Source: an uncultured Eubacterium sp. (GTDB taxonomy: Bacteria; Bacillota; Clostridia; Peptostreptococcales; Anaerovoracaceae). From it: a stretch of DNA of 64,000 nucleotides. The stretch lies in assembly GCA_946555345.1 (NCBI GenBank), contig CAMNSS010000018.1:1-64000 (forward strand), in the 5' to 3' direction. The notes beneath the pieces are model-generated. The model worked only from the letters and a program-made list of their open reading frames with translations. It was not told where the DNA came from and searched no databases. The position numbers and the translations under genes are program-made. Below, in pieces: positions 1 through 8,912 of this stretch. How positions within the stretch are numbered: the first letter of the stretch is position 1; each line of letters starts with the position of its first letter.

Positions 1-273
1 AAGGGTAATCACGGCAGACGTCCCTTTCAGCACGCTCCACAGATATTTCATCACGGGTTCTGCAACTTTGATAAGGTCGCTGTTATTCTCCAGGATCATG
101 GCAAGATCTTCACCCGTGGCGATTCGGTTGATGGTATTTTCATACATATCCAATCCGATGGCCTTGCACCTGAGCCACGACGCAGCGATATAATCCCGCA
201 CATGGGAATCGATCTCACCTGTCTCTGCGAACTTAATCCAATACTCTTCCAAAACCGATTCCTGCATCACCAT
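1..273 (-). CDS. Sigma-54-dependent transcriptional regulator (AcoR-like), N-terminal part only; runs off the left edge
   Basis: Reverse-strand translation MVMQESVLEEYWIKFAETGEIDSHVRDYIAASWLRCKAIGLDMYENTINR... with the 'AASWLRCKAIGLD' signature typical of AcoR/PrpR-like N-termini; AAGGAGG ribosome-binding site upstream of ATG. The frame is also open further upstream, so the start is uncertain. Confidence 0.6.
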   Translation of the reverse strand, partial: MVMQESVLEEYWIKFAETGEIDSHVRDYIAASWLRCKAIGLDMYENTINRIATGEDLAMILENNSDLIKVAEPVMKYLWSVLKGTSAVITL

Positions 274-943
274 AAAGACACCTCCTTCATCCAAATATAA
301 AAAAATACACAAAAACTGCTTCGCTAACGGGTTCTGGCTTTCAATAAGCGCCGCAATCCGCACCATCGGTTTTCCGCATTCTGCCGCGCCTTTTCCCAAG
401 ACCTCATTAGCCAGCATTTTTCCAGCTCCAACGAGTTCCATTCCTCCATTCTCCCTGCAAAAGTTCCCCGCATTCACCTGAATATCTGCCCATTCATTTG
501 ATTGCCCTTAATTGCTTTGATTCTAACATATTTTTTAACTGCCGTTTCTTCTATTTTTTACCAATTAATAAACACGCCTGGCTTGATTAAATATTTTGGC
601 TTTTCAACCACCTCCATCACCGCATTCGGAATCTAACCATCCTCTCCATAAACCGCATTCTGCTCATATCTTATGCCTGCCAAAAGCTGCAAGGCTTCCT
701 ACAGTCATAGTAATACGCAAATTCCATGCCATTAAAAGAATACGTTTAAACCTGGCCCGGCGGCTTGCACAACGCCTTGTAAAATGTGATATTTCAGGGA
801 CTTCCTTAGCGGATGGAGAAAAACGGCAACCGTAATGTTTTGTTACGGTTTCCGGTCTTTGCGTAACAAATTATAACGCCAAAGAAAAAACATGGAGCGA
901 AAAGCCTTTTGGTTATTTCGCGCTATTCAAAAGCATTTTATCC

Positions 944-979
944 CAAAAAAACAGCATAGCCTGTTTTAAGGCTATGCTG
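944..979 (-). terminator. Rho-independent terminator downstream of the MBL-fold gene
   Basis: 10-bp perfect stem CAGCATAGCC/GGCTATGCTG followed on the minus strand by a T-run. Confidence 0.8.
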
Positions 980-1048
980 CACTTCATTTTTTCCTTTGAT
1001 GCAATCCATTGTATTTTCACAATATACTTTTCCGCCCGCAAACGTTTC

Positions 1049-1807
1049 CTATTGCTCCAGCCACTCCATATGCTTTGCGGCAATAAGCGGCGACAGCTCC
1101 GATGGGTAGCGTTTTTTCGCCTGCTTCATCAAAGACCAATAATTCAAATAATCATCCTCATAGTCCGGCAGATGATATAGCACAATACGCATCGGCTTTA
1201 CCCGCCTCAAAAATGCCATATTCTCCTCCGTCAACAAATGGATCACATTGACAAACGCACACGTGATCTGTGTCAGCCCGTTCTTTTCCAAAACGCCATA
1301 CAAAGCATCGTCCAGTTTGCCGTCTGCCGCAATGAAAAAGGTTTCCGTTCCGTAATCCATGAAAAAACTACAATGCGGCACCCGGCGAAAGCGATCCAAT
1401 TTCTTTCCCAAATCGAGATGTTCTGTCGGCAGGACATAAATTTTCACCGCATCCAGCTCAATCAGGGATATACCCTCGCCGCAAGGCGTCACCGCTACGT
1501 TATTTTCTCGGCATTCTGGTGCAAAATATGGAAGCTGCGGATGCCGCCCCCGATACACGCTGGCCTTTTCCCCATCATAATGGTCATGGTGGCAATGGGA
1601 AAAAAGCAAAAGGCCAAGGGATTGAAATATTCCTTGATCCTGCTGCAACATTCCTTCATACGATTCCGGCATTTCCGACATACCTACATCCCGAATGGTT
1701 TCCCCTGTTGCAGAAACCCCGCCGTAAATCCCGTCGATCAATATCTTTGTTCCTTTGTTTTCAAAATATAATGCTGAATTGTTCGGATGAAATATCTTTG
1801 TCTCCAT
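1049..1807 (-). CDS. MBL-fold metallo-hydrolase
   Basis: HCHHDHYDG metal-binding motif, overall beta-lactamase-fold pattern. Confidence 0.8.
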   Translation of the reverse strand: METKIFHPNNSALYFENKGTKILIDGIYGGVSATGETIRDVGMSEMPESYEGMLQQDQGIFQSLGLLLFSHCHHDHYDGEKASVYRGRHPQLPYFAPECRENNVAVTPCGEGISLIELDAVKIYVLPTEHLDLGKKLDRFRRVPHCSFFMDYGTETFFIAADGKLDDALYGVLEKNGLTQITCAFVNVIHLLTEENMAFLRRVKPMRIVLYHLPDYEDDYLNYWSLMKQAKKRYPSELSPLIAAKHMEWLEQ

Positions 1808-2143
1808 TTTCCCTGCTTCCTTTTCACATTGTTATGATAAATACCAGATTAAAGCTTTCCACTCTTATAGGGCAGCCTTCTTGCTTCACGGAGGCGGATT
1901 TCATGATGGATACGATTTGCCGTAATCATCGAGAGCATATCCCCGGTTCTCCAAAAGCTCATGCATATGCGAATCACAGCAGGCTCACCATACGAAACGA
2001 TACGCATACACGGAATACACAAGCATCCCGCATCATAAGGCATTGGAAAAGCTGGCCTTCGTTTTCTTCGATGCTCCGGGAATCGTCTATGCAACGCCTG
2101 TCCTTGTCACAAAGCCCGGAAAATGTTAATCATGATATCCCTC

Positions 2144-4909
2144 TCAGTTTTCCGTTAGTTCCTGATACATCTTCATCAGCTCCGCCACACACTTGCTTTC
2201 CGTCATATCCTTGACGGAGAACCCGTAAGCCGCCATCACCGCCCTGTCGTTATCCTGGTGTGCTTTCCGCAGCTTGGGCGGCATGGTGGTTTCGTCGTAA
2301 AGGCCGGCGAGGCTGGCGTCCGGGTAGATTGCGCGGGCATCCAAGATGGCCTGCGCTGTCTGTTCGATCTTCGCCTTCTGTGCCGCTGATGTCTCTGGCC
2401 AGGGGAAGTTATTGTAGACGATATCCTTAGAATAACGGTAATCGCTCTTCAGCCTCCCGCAGACGGCGCGCATCCATGCCATATGCACGTTCGAAGTCAG
2501 CACGCCAAAATGGTACAATGTAGCATTTGGCATGATAAATACGGCATCACCACACAATACATCAGGCGGCATAAACCCCATCGGAACATAGCGCCGCCGC
2601 TCCGAGGATACCTTCGGGATAACGATGTAAGTCCCGCGCGGCATATTCTCAACATGAAACCGGGCCGGCGTGCCTGCCAGCTTCACCGTCCCAGCGCTTT
2701 TGCTGGCAAGCCGGAGCTGGCGCACCGCCTCCACCCGTTTCCTGCACGCTGGCATTTTGCGAAGCTCATCCGGCGGGCAGTCCCCCAGCCACAGGCAGTA
2801 GCGGGGGCTGCGGCTGATAAACTCCTTCGAGCCGTACCACGGCCTGAACCATTTTTCTGCCGCTGGCTCAAGCTCCAGAAATTCATCCATTTCCTCTTTC
2901 GTAAAAAGGTAGTTCCCGCCATCGATCGGCTTGTTGCCAATCCCGATTTCCGGCACGCCGCAGAGGGGCTTATTCCGGCTCTCGACATACACGTTGTCAG
3001 CATCCAGAAGGTAGCCGTTGATGTTGCGGGCTTCCTGCGCCCATTCTGATGTGAACAGCATCCTGGGCGCGTCGTTCGGGGCTGTGCTAAACCCGATGAT
3101 CACGCAATGCACATGAGCCTTGATTTTTGCCTCGCTGTCCCAGCGGAACGTCCGGTGGGCGAAGTCGATATGCACGCCCGATTCAAACAGGGGCTTCCAC
3201 AGGTTCGCCACGGCTTCGCCCTGTACCACGGAATTGGTGGACACCAAGGCGGTCCGGACAGGCGTCCCCAGCATCAGGTCCGCCGCTTTCTTGTACCAGC
3301 AGGACACATAGTCCAGGTTTCCGGCATTCTTCCATCCAGTAAAAATGGCGTTCACGTCGTCCTTCTGCCCTGCGTCCATCATCCGCGCGCCGACAAAGGG
3401 CGGGTTGCCCATGATGTAGCTTAATCCGTGTTTTGAAACCACGCCTGCCCAGTCCATCCGCAGGGCGTTGCCTTCCACGATGTTGGCATAGGATTTCAGC
3501 GGCAGGAAGTCCAGTGGCATATGCACCACGTCCTCGGTTTCCTTCATCATCTGGCTTTCCGCAATCCACAGGGCAGTCTTCGCCACCGTCACGGCGAAGT
3601 CGTTGATTTCAATGCCGTAAAACTGCCCGATGGACACTTTGATAGGCGTCCAGCCTTCTTCCGTGGCAAAGGCGACCTGCCCGTGATGCAGGAGGCTGAT
3701 TGCCTCGTTTTCCAGCCGCCGCAGGGATATGTAGGTCTCCGTGAGGAAGTTGCCGGACCCGCAGGCAGGGTCGAGGAACGCCAGGACCGCCAGTTTTTCC
3801 TGGAATGCCCCCAGTTTCCTGTTTCTTGTCTGCCCTGCTTTCTCCAGCTTGATAGCCGCAAGCTCTTCTTCCAGCCCGTCGAGGAACAGCGGGCCGATTA
3901 CTTTATGGATGTTTTCGATGCTCGTGTAATGCATCCCGCCCGCGCGCCTTGTTTCCGGGTTCAGCGTGCTTTCAAAGACCGCCCCGAAGATGGTCGGGCT
4001 GATATCGCTCCAGTCAAAATCTTCGCTGCCCTTTTCCAAGACAAGCCCTGCGATCTCGTCGGTGAAGTTCGGGATCTCTATGTCCTTCTGGGCGAACAGC
4101 CCGCCATTTACATATGGGAACGCAGCTAGGCCATCGTCGAGGTACTTGTCCCGTTTGCCTTCCTCCGTGTCCAGCGTTTCAAAAAGGTCGGTGAGCGCCC
4201 GCCGCCAGTATTTCGCTTCAAAGCCTGCCATGTAATCATGGAACATACCGCGCTTTCCGAAAATGCCCGCATCCTCGGCATAGAGGCAGAAAACGAGGCG
4301 CACGCAGAGGATGTTGAGGCTTTTGAGCGATTCTTCATCAGCATCGATGTACTGTCTGTACAACGCATCATATAAAATGCCGACAATCTCCCCCGCCTTG
4401 ATGGAAACCTCCAGTTCTTTTTTCAGGTGTCCGTTCCCTTCATCGACCAGGAACTGCAGTCTGTAATGCTCTTTTTCAAGGTTTTCCAGCAGGATTTCTT
4501 CCGGCTCGTCGTTGGGGCGTTCCATGTCGTAGACAAGGAAGGATTTGAAATTGCAGGACACGATCCACCGTGACCGCTGGGAATACGGCAGTTCCGCCGC
4601 ATACCGCTTCGCCTGCTGGAACGGCGTGAGGAATGTGCCGTCGGACTGTTTTGCCGCTTTCCGCAGGTCCTTCTCAATCCCTTTCTGCTCGATCAGCACG
4701 TGAGTCCTGGCGATATGCCCGTCCATGAAGCTGGCATGGCTCAATTTCACTTGTTCCTCAAACCTGATGAACTCGCCCGGGCTTTCCACGCCGAACACGT
4801 CCCGCAAAAGGGACAGCCAGAAGGCTTGCGTCTCGCCTTTTTCATAGCCCCTGCCCCGCCATTTTTCTGCAAACGCTTTTGCTGCGGCTCTCTGCTGTGC
4901 ATCCGTCAT
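2144..4909 (-). CDS. Single-chain Type IIL (MmeI-like) restriction-modification enzyme: N-terminal PD-(D/E)xK-like nuclease, N6-adenine DNA methyltransferase, C-terminal target recognition domain
   Basis: 921 aa; DPACGSGNF (SAM motif I) and NPPF (motif IV); N-terminal D...EQK (MDGHIARTHVLIEQK) matching the MmeI-family nuclease position; size close to MmeI. Confidence 0.85.
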   Translation of the reverse strand: MTDAQQRAAAKAFAEKWRGRGYEKGETQAFWLSLLRDVFGVESPGEFIRFEEQVKLSHASFMDGHIARTHVLIEQKGIEKDLRKAAKQSDGTFLTPFQQAKRYAAELPYSQRSRWIVSCNFKSFLVYDMERPNDEPEEILLENLEKEHYRLQFLVDEGNGHLKKELEVSIKAGEIVGILYDALYRQYIDADEESLKSLNILCVRLVFCLYAEDAGIFGKRGMFHDYMAGFEAKYWRRALTDLFETLDTEEGKRDKYLDDGLAAFPYVNGGLFAQKDIEIPNFTDEIAGLVLEKGSEDFDWSDISPTIFGAVFESTLNPETRRAGGMHYTSIENIHKVIGPLFLDGLEEELAAIKLEKAGQTRNRKLGAFQEKLAVLAFLDPACGSGNFLTETYISLRRLENEAISLLHHGQVAFATEEGWTPIKVSIGQFYGIEINDFAVTVAKTALWIAESQMMKETEDVVHMPLDFLPLKSYANIVEGNALRMDWAGVVSKHGLSYIMGNPPFVGARMMDAGQKDDVNAIFTGWKNAGNLDYVSCWYKKAADLMLGTPVRTALVSTNSVVQGEAVANLWKPLFESGVHIDFAHRTFRWDSEAKIKAHVHCVIIGFSTAPNDAPRMLFTSEWAQEARNINGYLLDADNVYVESRNKPLCGVPEIGIGNKPIDGGNYLFTKEEMDEFLELEPAAEKWFRPWYGSKEFISRSPRYCLWLGDCPPDELRKMPACRKRVEAVRQLRLASKSAGTVKLAGTPARFHVENMPRGTYIVIPKVSSERRRYVPMGFMPPDVLCGDAVFIMPNATLYHFGVLTSNVHMAWMRAVCGRLKSDYRYSKDIVYNNFPWPETSAAQKAKIEQTAQAILDARAIYPDASLAGLYDETTMPPKLRKAHQDNDRAVMAAYGFSVKDMTESKCVAELMKMYQELTEN

Positions 4910-5003
4910 TTCATTTCCTCCAAACCGGTCATTTCCGTAAAGCTAATAGGAATTTATCCTGTGCGGGGATTGTTCCTCGCATTGCCTCTGCCGCTTTACC
5001 GAG

Positions 5004-5067
5004 ATTCATGATGCAAGGAACGCTTCCTTTCGGTAACGCCGCTATAATATCCAGCGTTTATTATAAC
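5004..5067 (-). repeat. Structured repeat, copy 1 (extended -10 plus nested hairpin)
   Basis: attcatgatgcaaggaacgcttcctttcggtaacgccgctataatatccagcgtttattataac; same core as the copies at 5111, 61463 and 61554. Confidence 0.85.
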
Positions 5068-5110
5068 GAGCAACAACGCTCCGCATTGCTCAAATCCCAA
5101 ATGCGAGTTT

Positions 5111-5166
5111 CATTGAACGCTTCCTTTCGGCAACGCCGCTATAATATTCAGCGTTCAATATACCAT
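5111..5166 (-). repeat. Structured repeat, copy 2
   Basis: cattgaacgcttcctttcggcaacgccgctataatattcagcgttcaatataccat; outer arms TTGAACGC/GCGTTCAA, inner CGGCAACGCCG. Confidence 0.85.
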
Positions 5167-5189
5167 TTCGCTAAATTTAAAGCCGCTAA

Positions 5190-5609
5190 CTAGAAGCGAT
5201 ACAAATTTAATCCGATCTCTTCATCAAAAGCTCTGTCAACCTTGCCGTCAATTATATTGATTACCATTTCACAAGTCGCGCTTACGACCGCCCTGTTTAA
5301 ATGCCCGCCAAATACTTCGCCCTTCTCATTTCCTGCGCTCATATGGATATGCGCATAAAATTCATCATCCATCGTATTGACTGTCCCTGTCAAAGACACA
5401 ATTTCAAAATCCCCTTTAAATGTATTTGAATAATACTTTTTCTCTTCTGTTTTGAATACCCCGGCCGTAAAATCATTTGTTGCCCCCAGGGCATTGACAC
5501 TGGCAAGCTTGATATTTTCCGCTAAGGCGATTTTCTCAAGCTGCCCTAATATTTCTTCCCCTTTGTCAATTCTGGCAATAATTGTGTTGTTGAATTTCCT
5601 GTATTCCAT
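5190..5609 (-). CDS. PPC/DUF296 domain protein (PD1-like putative DNA-binding)
   Basis: 139 aa, ASVNALGATNDFTAGVF ... HIHMSAGN...GGHL pattern of PPC/DUF296 proteins. Confidence 0.85.
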   Translation of the reverse strand: MEYRKFNNTIIARIDKGEEILGQLEKIALAENIKLASVNALGATNDFTAGVFKTEEKKYYSNTFKGDFEIVSLTGTVNTMDDEFYAHIHMSAGNEKGEVFGGHLNRAVVSATCEMVINIIDGKVDRAFDEEIGLNLYRF

Positions 5610-5756
5610 ATTAAAGACCTCCTAATTATTGTTTACGGTTTGTTTTTTTATAACTGCCTAATAAAAGCCTGATCCGTTCTGCAAAACCTGCCCGTGATGC
5701 AAGGATAGTATGATCATGGCAACCTTCGCAAACGCCTCTCCATCTTGCGCATTTTC

Positions 5757-6170
5757 TCATGCAGTACGTCTTCCTGTTTCGTATGACACGACCCATGTCA
5801 CTTTTGGAGAAAGCTCATGCCCATGTTCAGCCGCCGTTTTGATCTTTTCTGGGGAAGCTTTTTGTCCCTTTGGCAGATTGCGAAAATGCCCTGACACATG
5901 ATGCGGTATTCTGCTAGTTGATCTAATACTAGTTTCTACGTTGTCTTTTGCAGAAACAGCGTCCAGAATCTGTTCAGTCTTTCCTGCTGGAACAATTTCT
6001 GGGGGCTTTTTAACGAATTTTTTGCAAGATGTCCAGCCCCCTTCAGAAATCCTATGATTTTTAATGCCAAAACTTATTGCAATTATCACAGTAATACTTA
6101 CACCAGCGATAATCAGTTTCTCTTTGTGTTCTTTGCCCCAGTCCGCCAATGTTGTTTTTTCTTTTTTCAT
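5757..6170 (-). CDS. Hypothetical membrane-anchored protein with mobile-element-type C-terminal domain
   Basis: One TM helix (LIIAGVSITVIIAISFGI); C-terminus FRNLPKGQKASPEKIKTAAEHGHELSPKVTWVVSYETG resembles a small domain recurrent in Clostridia plasmid/phage-associated proteins. Confidence 0.5.
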   Translation of the reverse strand: MKKEKTTLADWGKEHKEKLIIAGVSITVIIAISFGIKNHRISEGGWTSCKKFVKKPPEIVPAGKTEQILDAVSAKDNVETSIRSTSRIPHHVSGHFRNLPKGQKASPEKIKTAAEHGHELSPKVTWVVSYETGRRTA

Positions 6171-6342
6171 AAGATGACCTCCTATTTCATGCAAATCCCC
6201 ATTCTAAAACAAAATGGAGCATTTTATAAAACAATATATTACGCTTGATCTTTTCACACAAGTTTATTATACTATTTTAAAAGAGAGTGTAAAGTATATT
6301 TTATATTTTATTTTTACTTTTTAGGTAATTTTAGAGGCGGGC

Positions 6343-7032
6343 ATGAAGTACAATAGTAAACAGATCGGTAAGATTATCCTGGCTGAAAGAACAAAGCTTG
6401 GAATAACGCAAACAAAGCTTGGGAAAGAAATAGGCACAGTTGGCAAGCAGATATCCAATTATGAAAAAGGGAAATTGATACCCCCTATTGATGTTATGCT
6501 AAAAATGTGTGCTGTTTTTAACTGCGAATTAGGCTATCTTCTCGGCGAGGCCGACTATTCCGAAGGCACAAAACTCGAAACTGCAATAATGAATGCCACT
6601 GGCCTGAGTATCGATGCAATGAACAATATACGCAAAATAACGGGAAAAGAAAACTCCTGCCTAAATTTTGGCTATGAGTCTGAATCTTATCAATCTATAC
6701 TTAACTCGCTATTTTCATCTCCTCTTTTTATCTACTTCATCGAGTGTCTCCATGATTTAGATTCCGCTATTTCCAATTCCGAAAATGTAGTTCTTGAAAT
6801 TGAAAAAAAGATTGGGAAAGAACGTTTGGATGAGGCTCTTAGATTATATGCCAGCATTGCCGATTATGAACATACTCTAGAATTAAAGCCAGAGCAATGC
6901 GAAGCGCTCGTTATGGTTGATTCCGCTATAGGCAACCAATACGACCTTAGCTATCCCATAAAGATAGCTCGTTATGAATTACACGAGGCGTTTGAAGCAC
7001 TAATTGAAAGCCTTTATCCACACAAAAAATAA
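6343..7032 (+). CDS. XRE-family HTH transcriptional regulator
   Basis: N-terminal HTH: IGKIILAERTKLGITQTKLGKEIGTVGKQISNYEKGKLIPP; divergent from the 5757..6170 gene. Confidence 0.85.
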   Translation: MKYNSKQIGKIILAERTKLGITQTKLGKEIGTVGKQISNYEKGKLIPPIDVMLKMCAVFNCELGYLLGEADYSEGTKLETAIMNATGLSIDAMNNIRKITGKENSCLNFGYESESYQSILNSLFSSPLFIYFIECLHDLDSAISNSENVVLEIEKKIGKERLDEALRLYASIADYEHTLELKPEQCEALVMVDSAIGNQYDLSYPIKIARYELHEAFEALIESLYPHKK

Positions 7033-7100
7033 ACAATCCGAAGATTATCACGGCTTTCGTTCAACGCTAAGCCCGATCAAGTCTCATGCTGCCAATATAA

Positions 7101-7129
7101 AAAACAGATGGGCTGTTCCCATCTGTTTT
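7101..7129. terminator. Bidirectional rho-independent terminator
   Basis: Perfect 12-bp stem AAAACAGATGGG/CCCATCTGTTTT with 5-nt loop, between the XRE gene (+) and tRNA-Leu (-). Confidence 0.85.
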
Positions 7130-7133
7130 ATTT

Positions 7134-7221
7134 TGGTGCGGATAAGAGGATTCGAACCTCCACGAAAACAATATTCACACGGACCTGAACCGTGCGCGTC
7201 TGCCAATTCCGCCATATCCGC
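7134..7221 (-). tRNA. tRNA-Leu (anticodon CAG), CCA encoded
   Basis: Reverse complement GCGGATATGGCGGAATTGGCAGACGCGCACGGTTCAGGTCCGTG...GGTTCGAATCCTCTTATCCGCACCA; 7-bp acceptor stem, anticodon loop TTCAGGT, long variable arm. Confidence 0.95.
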
Positions 7222-7424
7222 ATGGCTATCATCGAAATGATCTCTTCCAATGATATCTTCAAGCGACTTTTTTATTATACTATATTTTCGGATTTATGCA
7301 AGTGATTTATGGATTTTTTTATCGCTTTTTCAGCATTTTTTCTTATCCACGCACAACAGTTTCATGAAAATGCTGCTGAACCATCTGGCAATAATACAAC
7401 CTGGCAGAAACCGCCCGGATTACG

Positions 7425-8324
7425 CTATGCCTCTTGATAAGCCCGCTCCAGCAAGGGTTTCGCTTTCTCAAAATCATCTGCATTCCTGATGGTTATTTGT
7501 AAATCTCCCGTGCCATAATGCCCGATCCCGCGCATATCCCGCGTGAAGCCGTTTTCCAACCGAACTGTTTCCGGATTGAGCTTCAAAAACAATATAACCT
7601 GTTTGTTATAAACCTCAATGCATATCATGTTCTGAACCTTTTTGTATGCCAAATACAATTTTAACTGGTTCGACACGATATCATCGCCTAACGATTCAAT
7701 AAAGCCACAGATCGAATGATACAAGCGTTTCATATCACCAGATGCTGCCGCCAGCTTTTCGAGATGCGATTTCTGCGTAGCCGCCTTGCTCCCACTATCA
7801 TTAACATTGCTGTTTTCCGCCACAGGGTTGGAAACCGGCGTATTCAAATGTTCAAACAGGAGCAAATCATTATCATATTTGCGGTAGCTGACCAATTTTA
7901 TGTTTTTTTGCATTTGATTAACTGCGTGTACATCGTATTTGGTAAAATCATGCGCAATGCAAATCACGCACGGAACAGACCAATCGATGCGATTTGCGGC
8001 TTCCATTCCCAGCTTTTCAACCACCAGCAATTTAAAATCCGCCTTATGGTCCAAAAGCCAGTCCAGATAGAACAATCCTTGGTTGATGACATTTTCGTTC
8101 TGGCTGCGTTTGTACTCGAATATGACCGGACTGTTGTTCTCATCAATTCCAATGCTGTCCATCCGCCCATTCGTGACCACATATTCGCTCTTCAAAAACC
8201 GCACGCCGAAAAAATCCTCCATATTTTGTTCAATCAGCGTTTGAAGCTCTTTTTCAAGGGCCACCTTGGACGAATGGCACTCCTTCACGCCTCCAGCCAA
8301 AGAAAATAATTTGATATCCGTCAT
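7425..8324 (-). CDS. DUF5655 domain protein with N-terminal NucS/DUF91-like PD-(D/E)xK nuclease fold
   Basis: GRMDSIGIDENNSPVIFEYKRSQNENVINQGLFYLDWL (D...EYK core); C-terminal DUF5655-like YHSICGFIESLGDDI... KNMICIEVYNKQVILFLKLNPETV. Confidence 0.75.
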   Translation of the reverse strand: MTDIKLFSLAGGVKECHSSKVALEKELQTLIEQNMEDFFGVRFLKSEYVVTNGRMDSIGIDENNSPVIFEYKRSQNENVINQGLFYLDWLLDHKADFKLLVVEKLGMEAANRIDWSVPCVICIAHDFTKYDVHAVNQMQKNIKLVSYRKYDNDLLLFEHLNTPVSNPVAENSNVNDSGSKAATQKSHLEKLAAASGDMKRLYHSICGFIESLGDDIVSNQLKLYLAYKKVQNMICIEVYNKQVILFLKLNPETVRLENGFTRDMRGIGHYGTGDLQITIRNADDFEKAKPLLERAYQEA

Positions 8325-8504
8325 ACTGTTACCTCGTCTGCAACCCGCTCATTCCTTATGATTGCGTATCTGTTCTCATTGCATGGTTTCTTGCTTAAAT
8401 GCTTTTTCAGCACCATCTTGATATGCTTTTTTAACATCAATGATGGGCAATGAATGAACCAATCATATAAAAAGACATTGCTAAAATGTTCTGTTTTATT
8501 TTTA

Positions 8505-8543
8505 AAACCCCATAACCTCCGCAGCTCTCGTGTTATGGGGTTT
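8505..8543 (-). terminator. Terminator of rnpB
   Basis: AAACCCCATAAC/GTTATGGGGTTT 12-bp stem directly after the 3' end of the RNase P RNA. Confidence 0.8.
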
Positions 8544-8558
8544 CTGTATTTCGGGTAT

Positions 8559-8905
8559 GGGCAAGACATAAGCCGGGTTCTGTATTAAGCAATCATCTAT
8601 CTTGGCATGGCGTCACCGCCATGCTCATGCGACCTACCTTCCGGGCAGCGGCGGACCACCGCTTTTTGCGCCCTATTTGGTCTTGCTCCGAATGGGGTTT
8701 ACACGGGCGGTATGTTACCATGCCGCCCTGTGAGCTCTTACCTCACAATTTCAACCTTACCACGGCATTACCCGTTTCGGCGGAATGTTTCTGTTGCACT
8801 TTCCCTATAGTTACCTACGCCGGACGTTATCCGGCATCCTCGCCCTGTGGAGCCCGGACTTTCCTCATGCACCCTTACGATGCACGCGATTGCCTGTCTT
8901 ACCCA
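8559..8905 (-). ncRNA. rnpB: RNase P RNA
   Basis: Reverse complement begins GGGTAAGACAGGCAATCGCGTGCATCG...GAGGAAAGTCCGGGCTCC and ends AGAACCCGGCTTATGTCTTGCCC, hallmark conserved regions of bacterial RNase P RNA. Confidence 0.95.
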
Positions 8906-8912
8906 AATGACA

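Noticed and set aside
596-835. 79-aa ORF in the left intergenic region and a hairpin AACCGTAA/TTACGGTT near 830-852
   Set aside because: ORF without domain or ribosome-binding site; the hairpin is short and may be a weak terminator, not enough to call.
8321-8569. 82-aa minus-strand ORF
   Set aside because: Begins in the 3' end of rnpB and spans its terminator; no recognisable domain.
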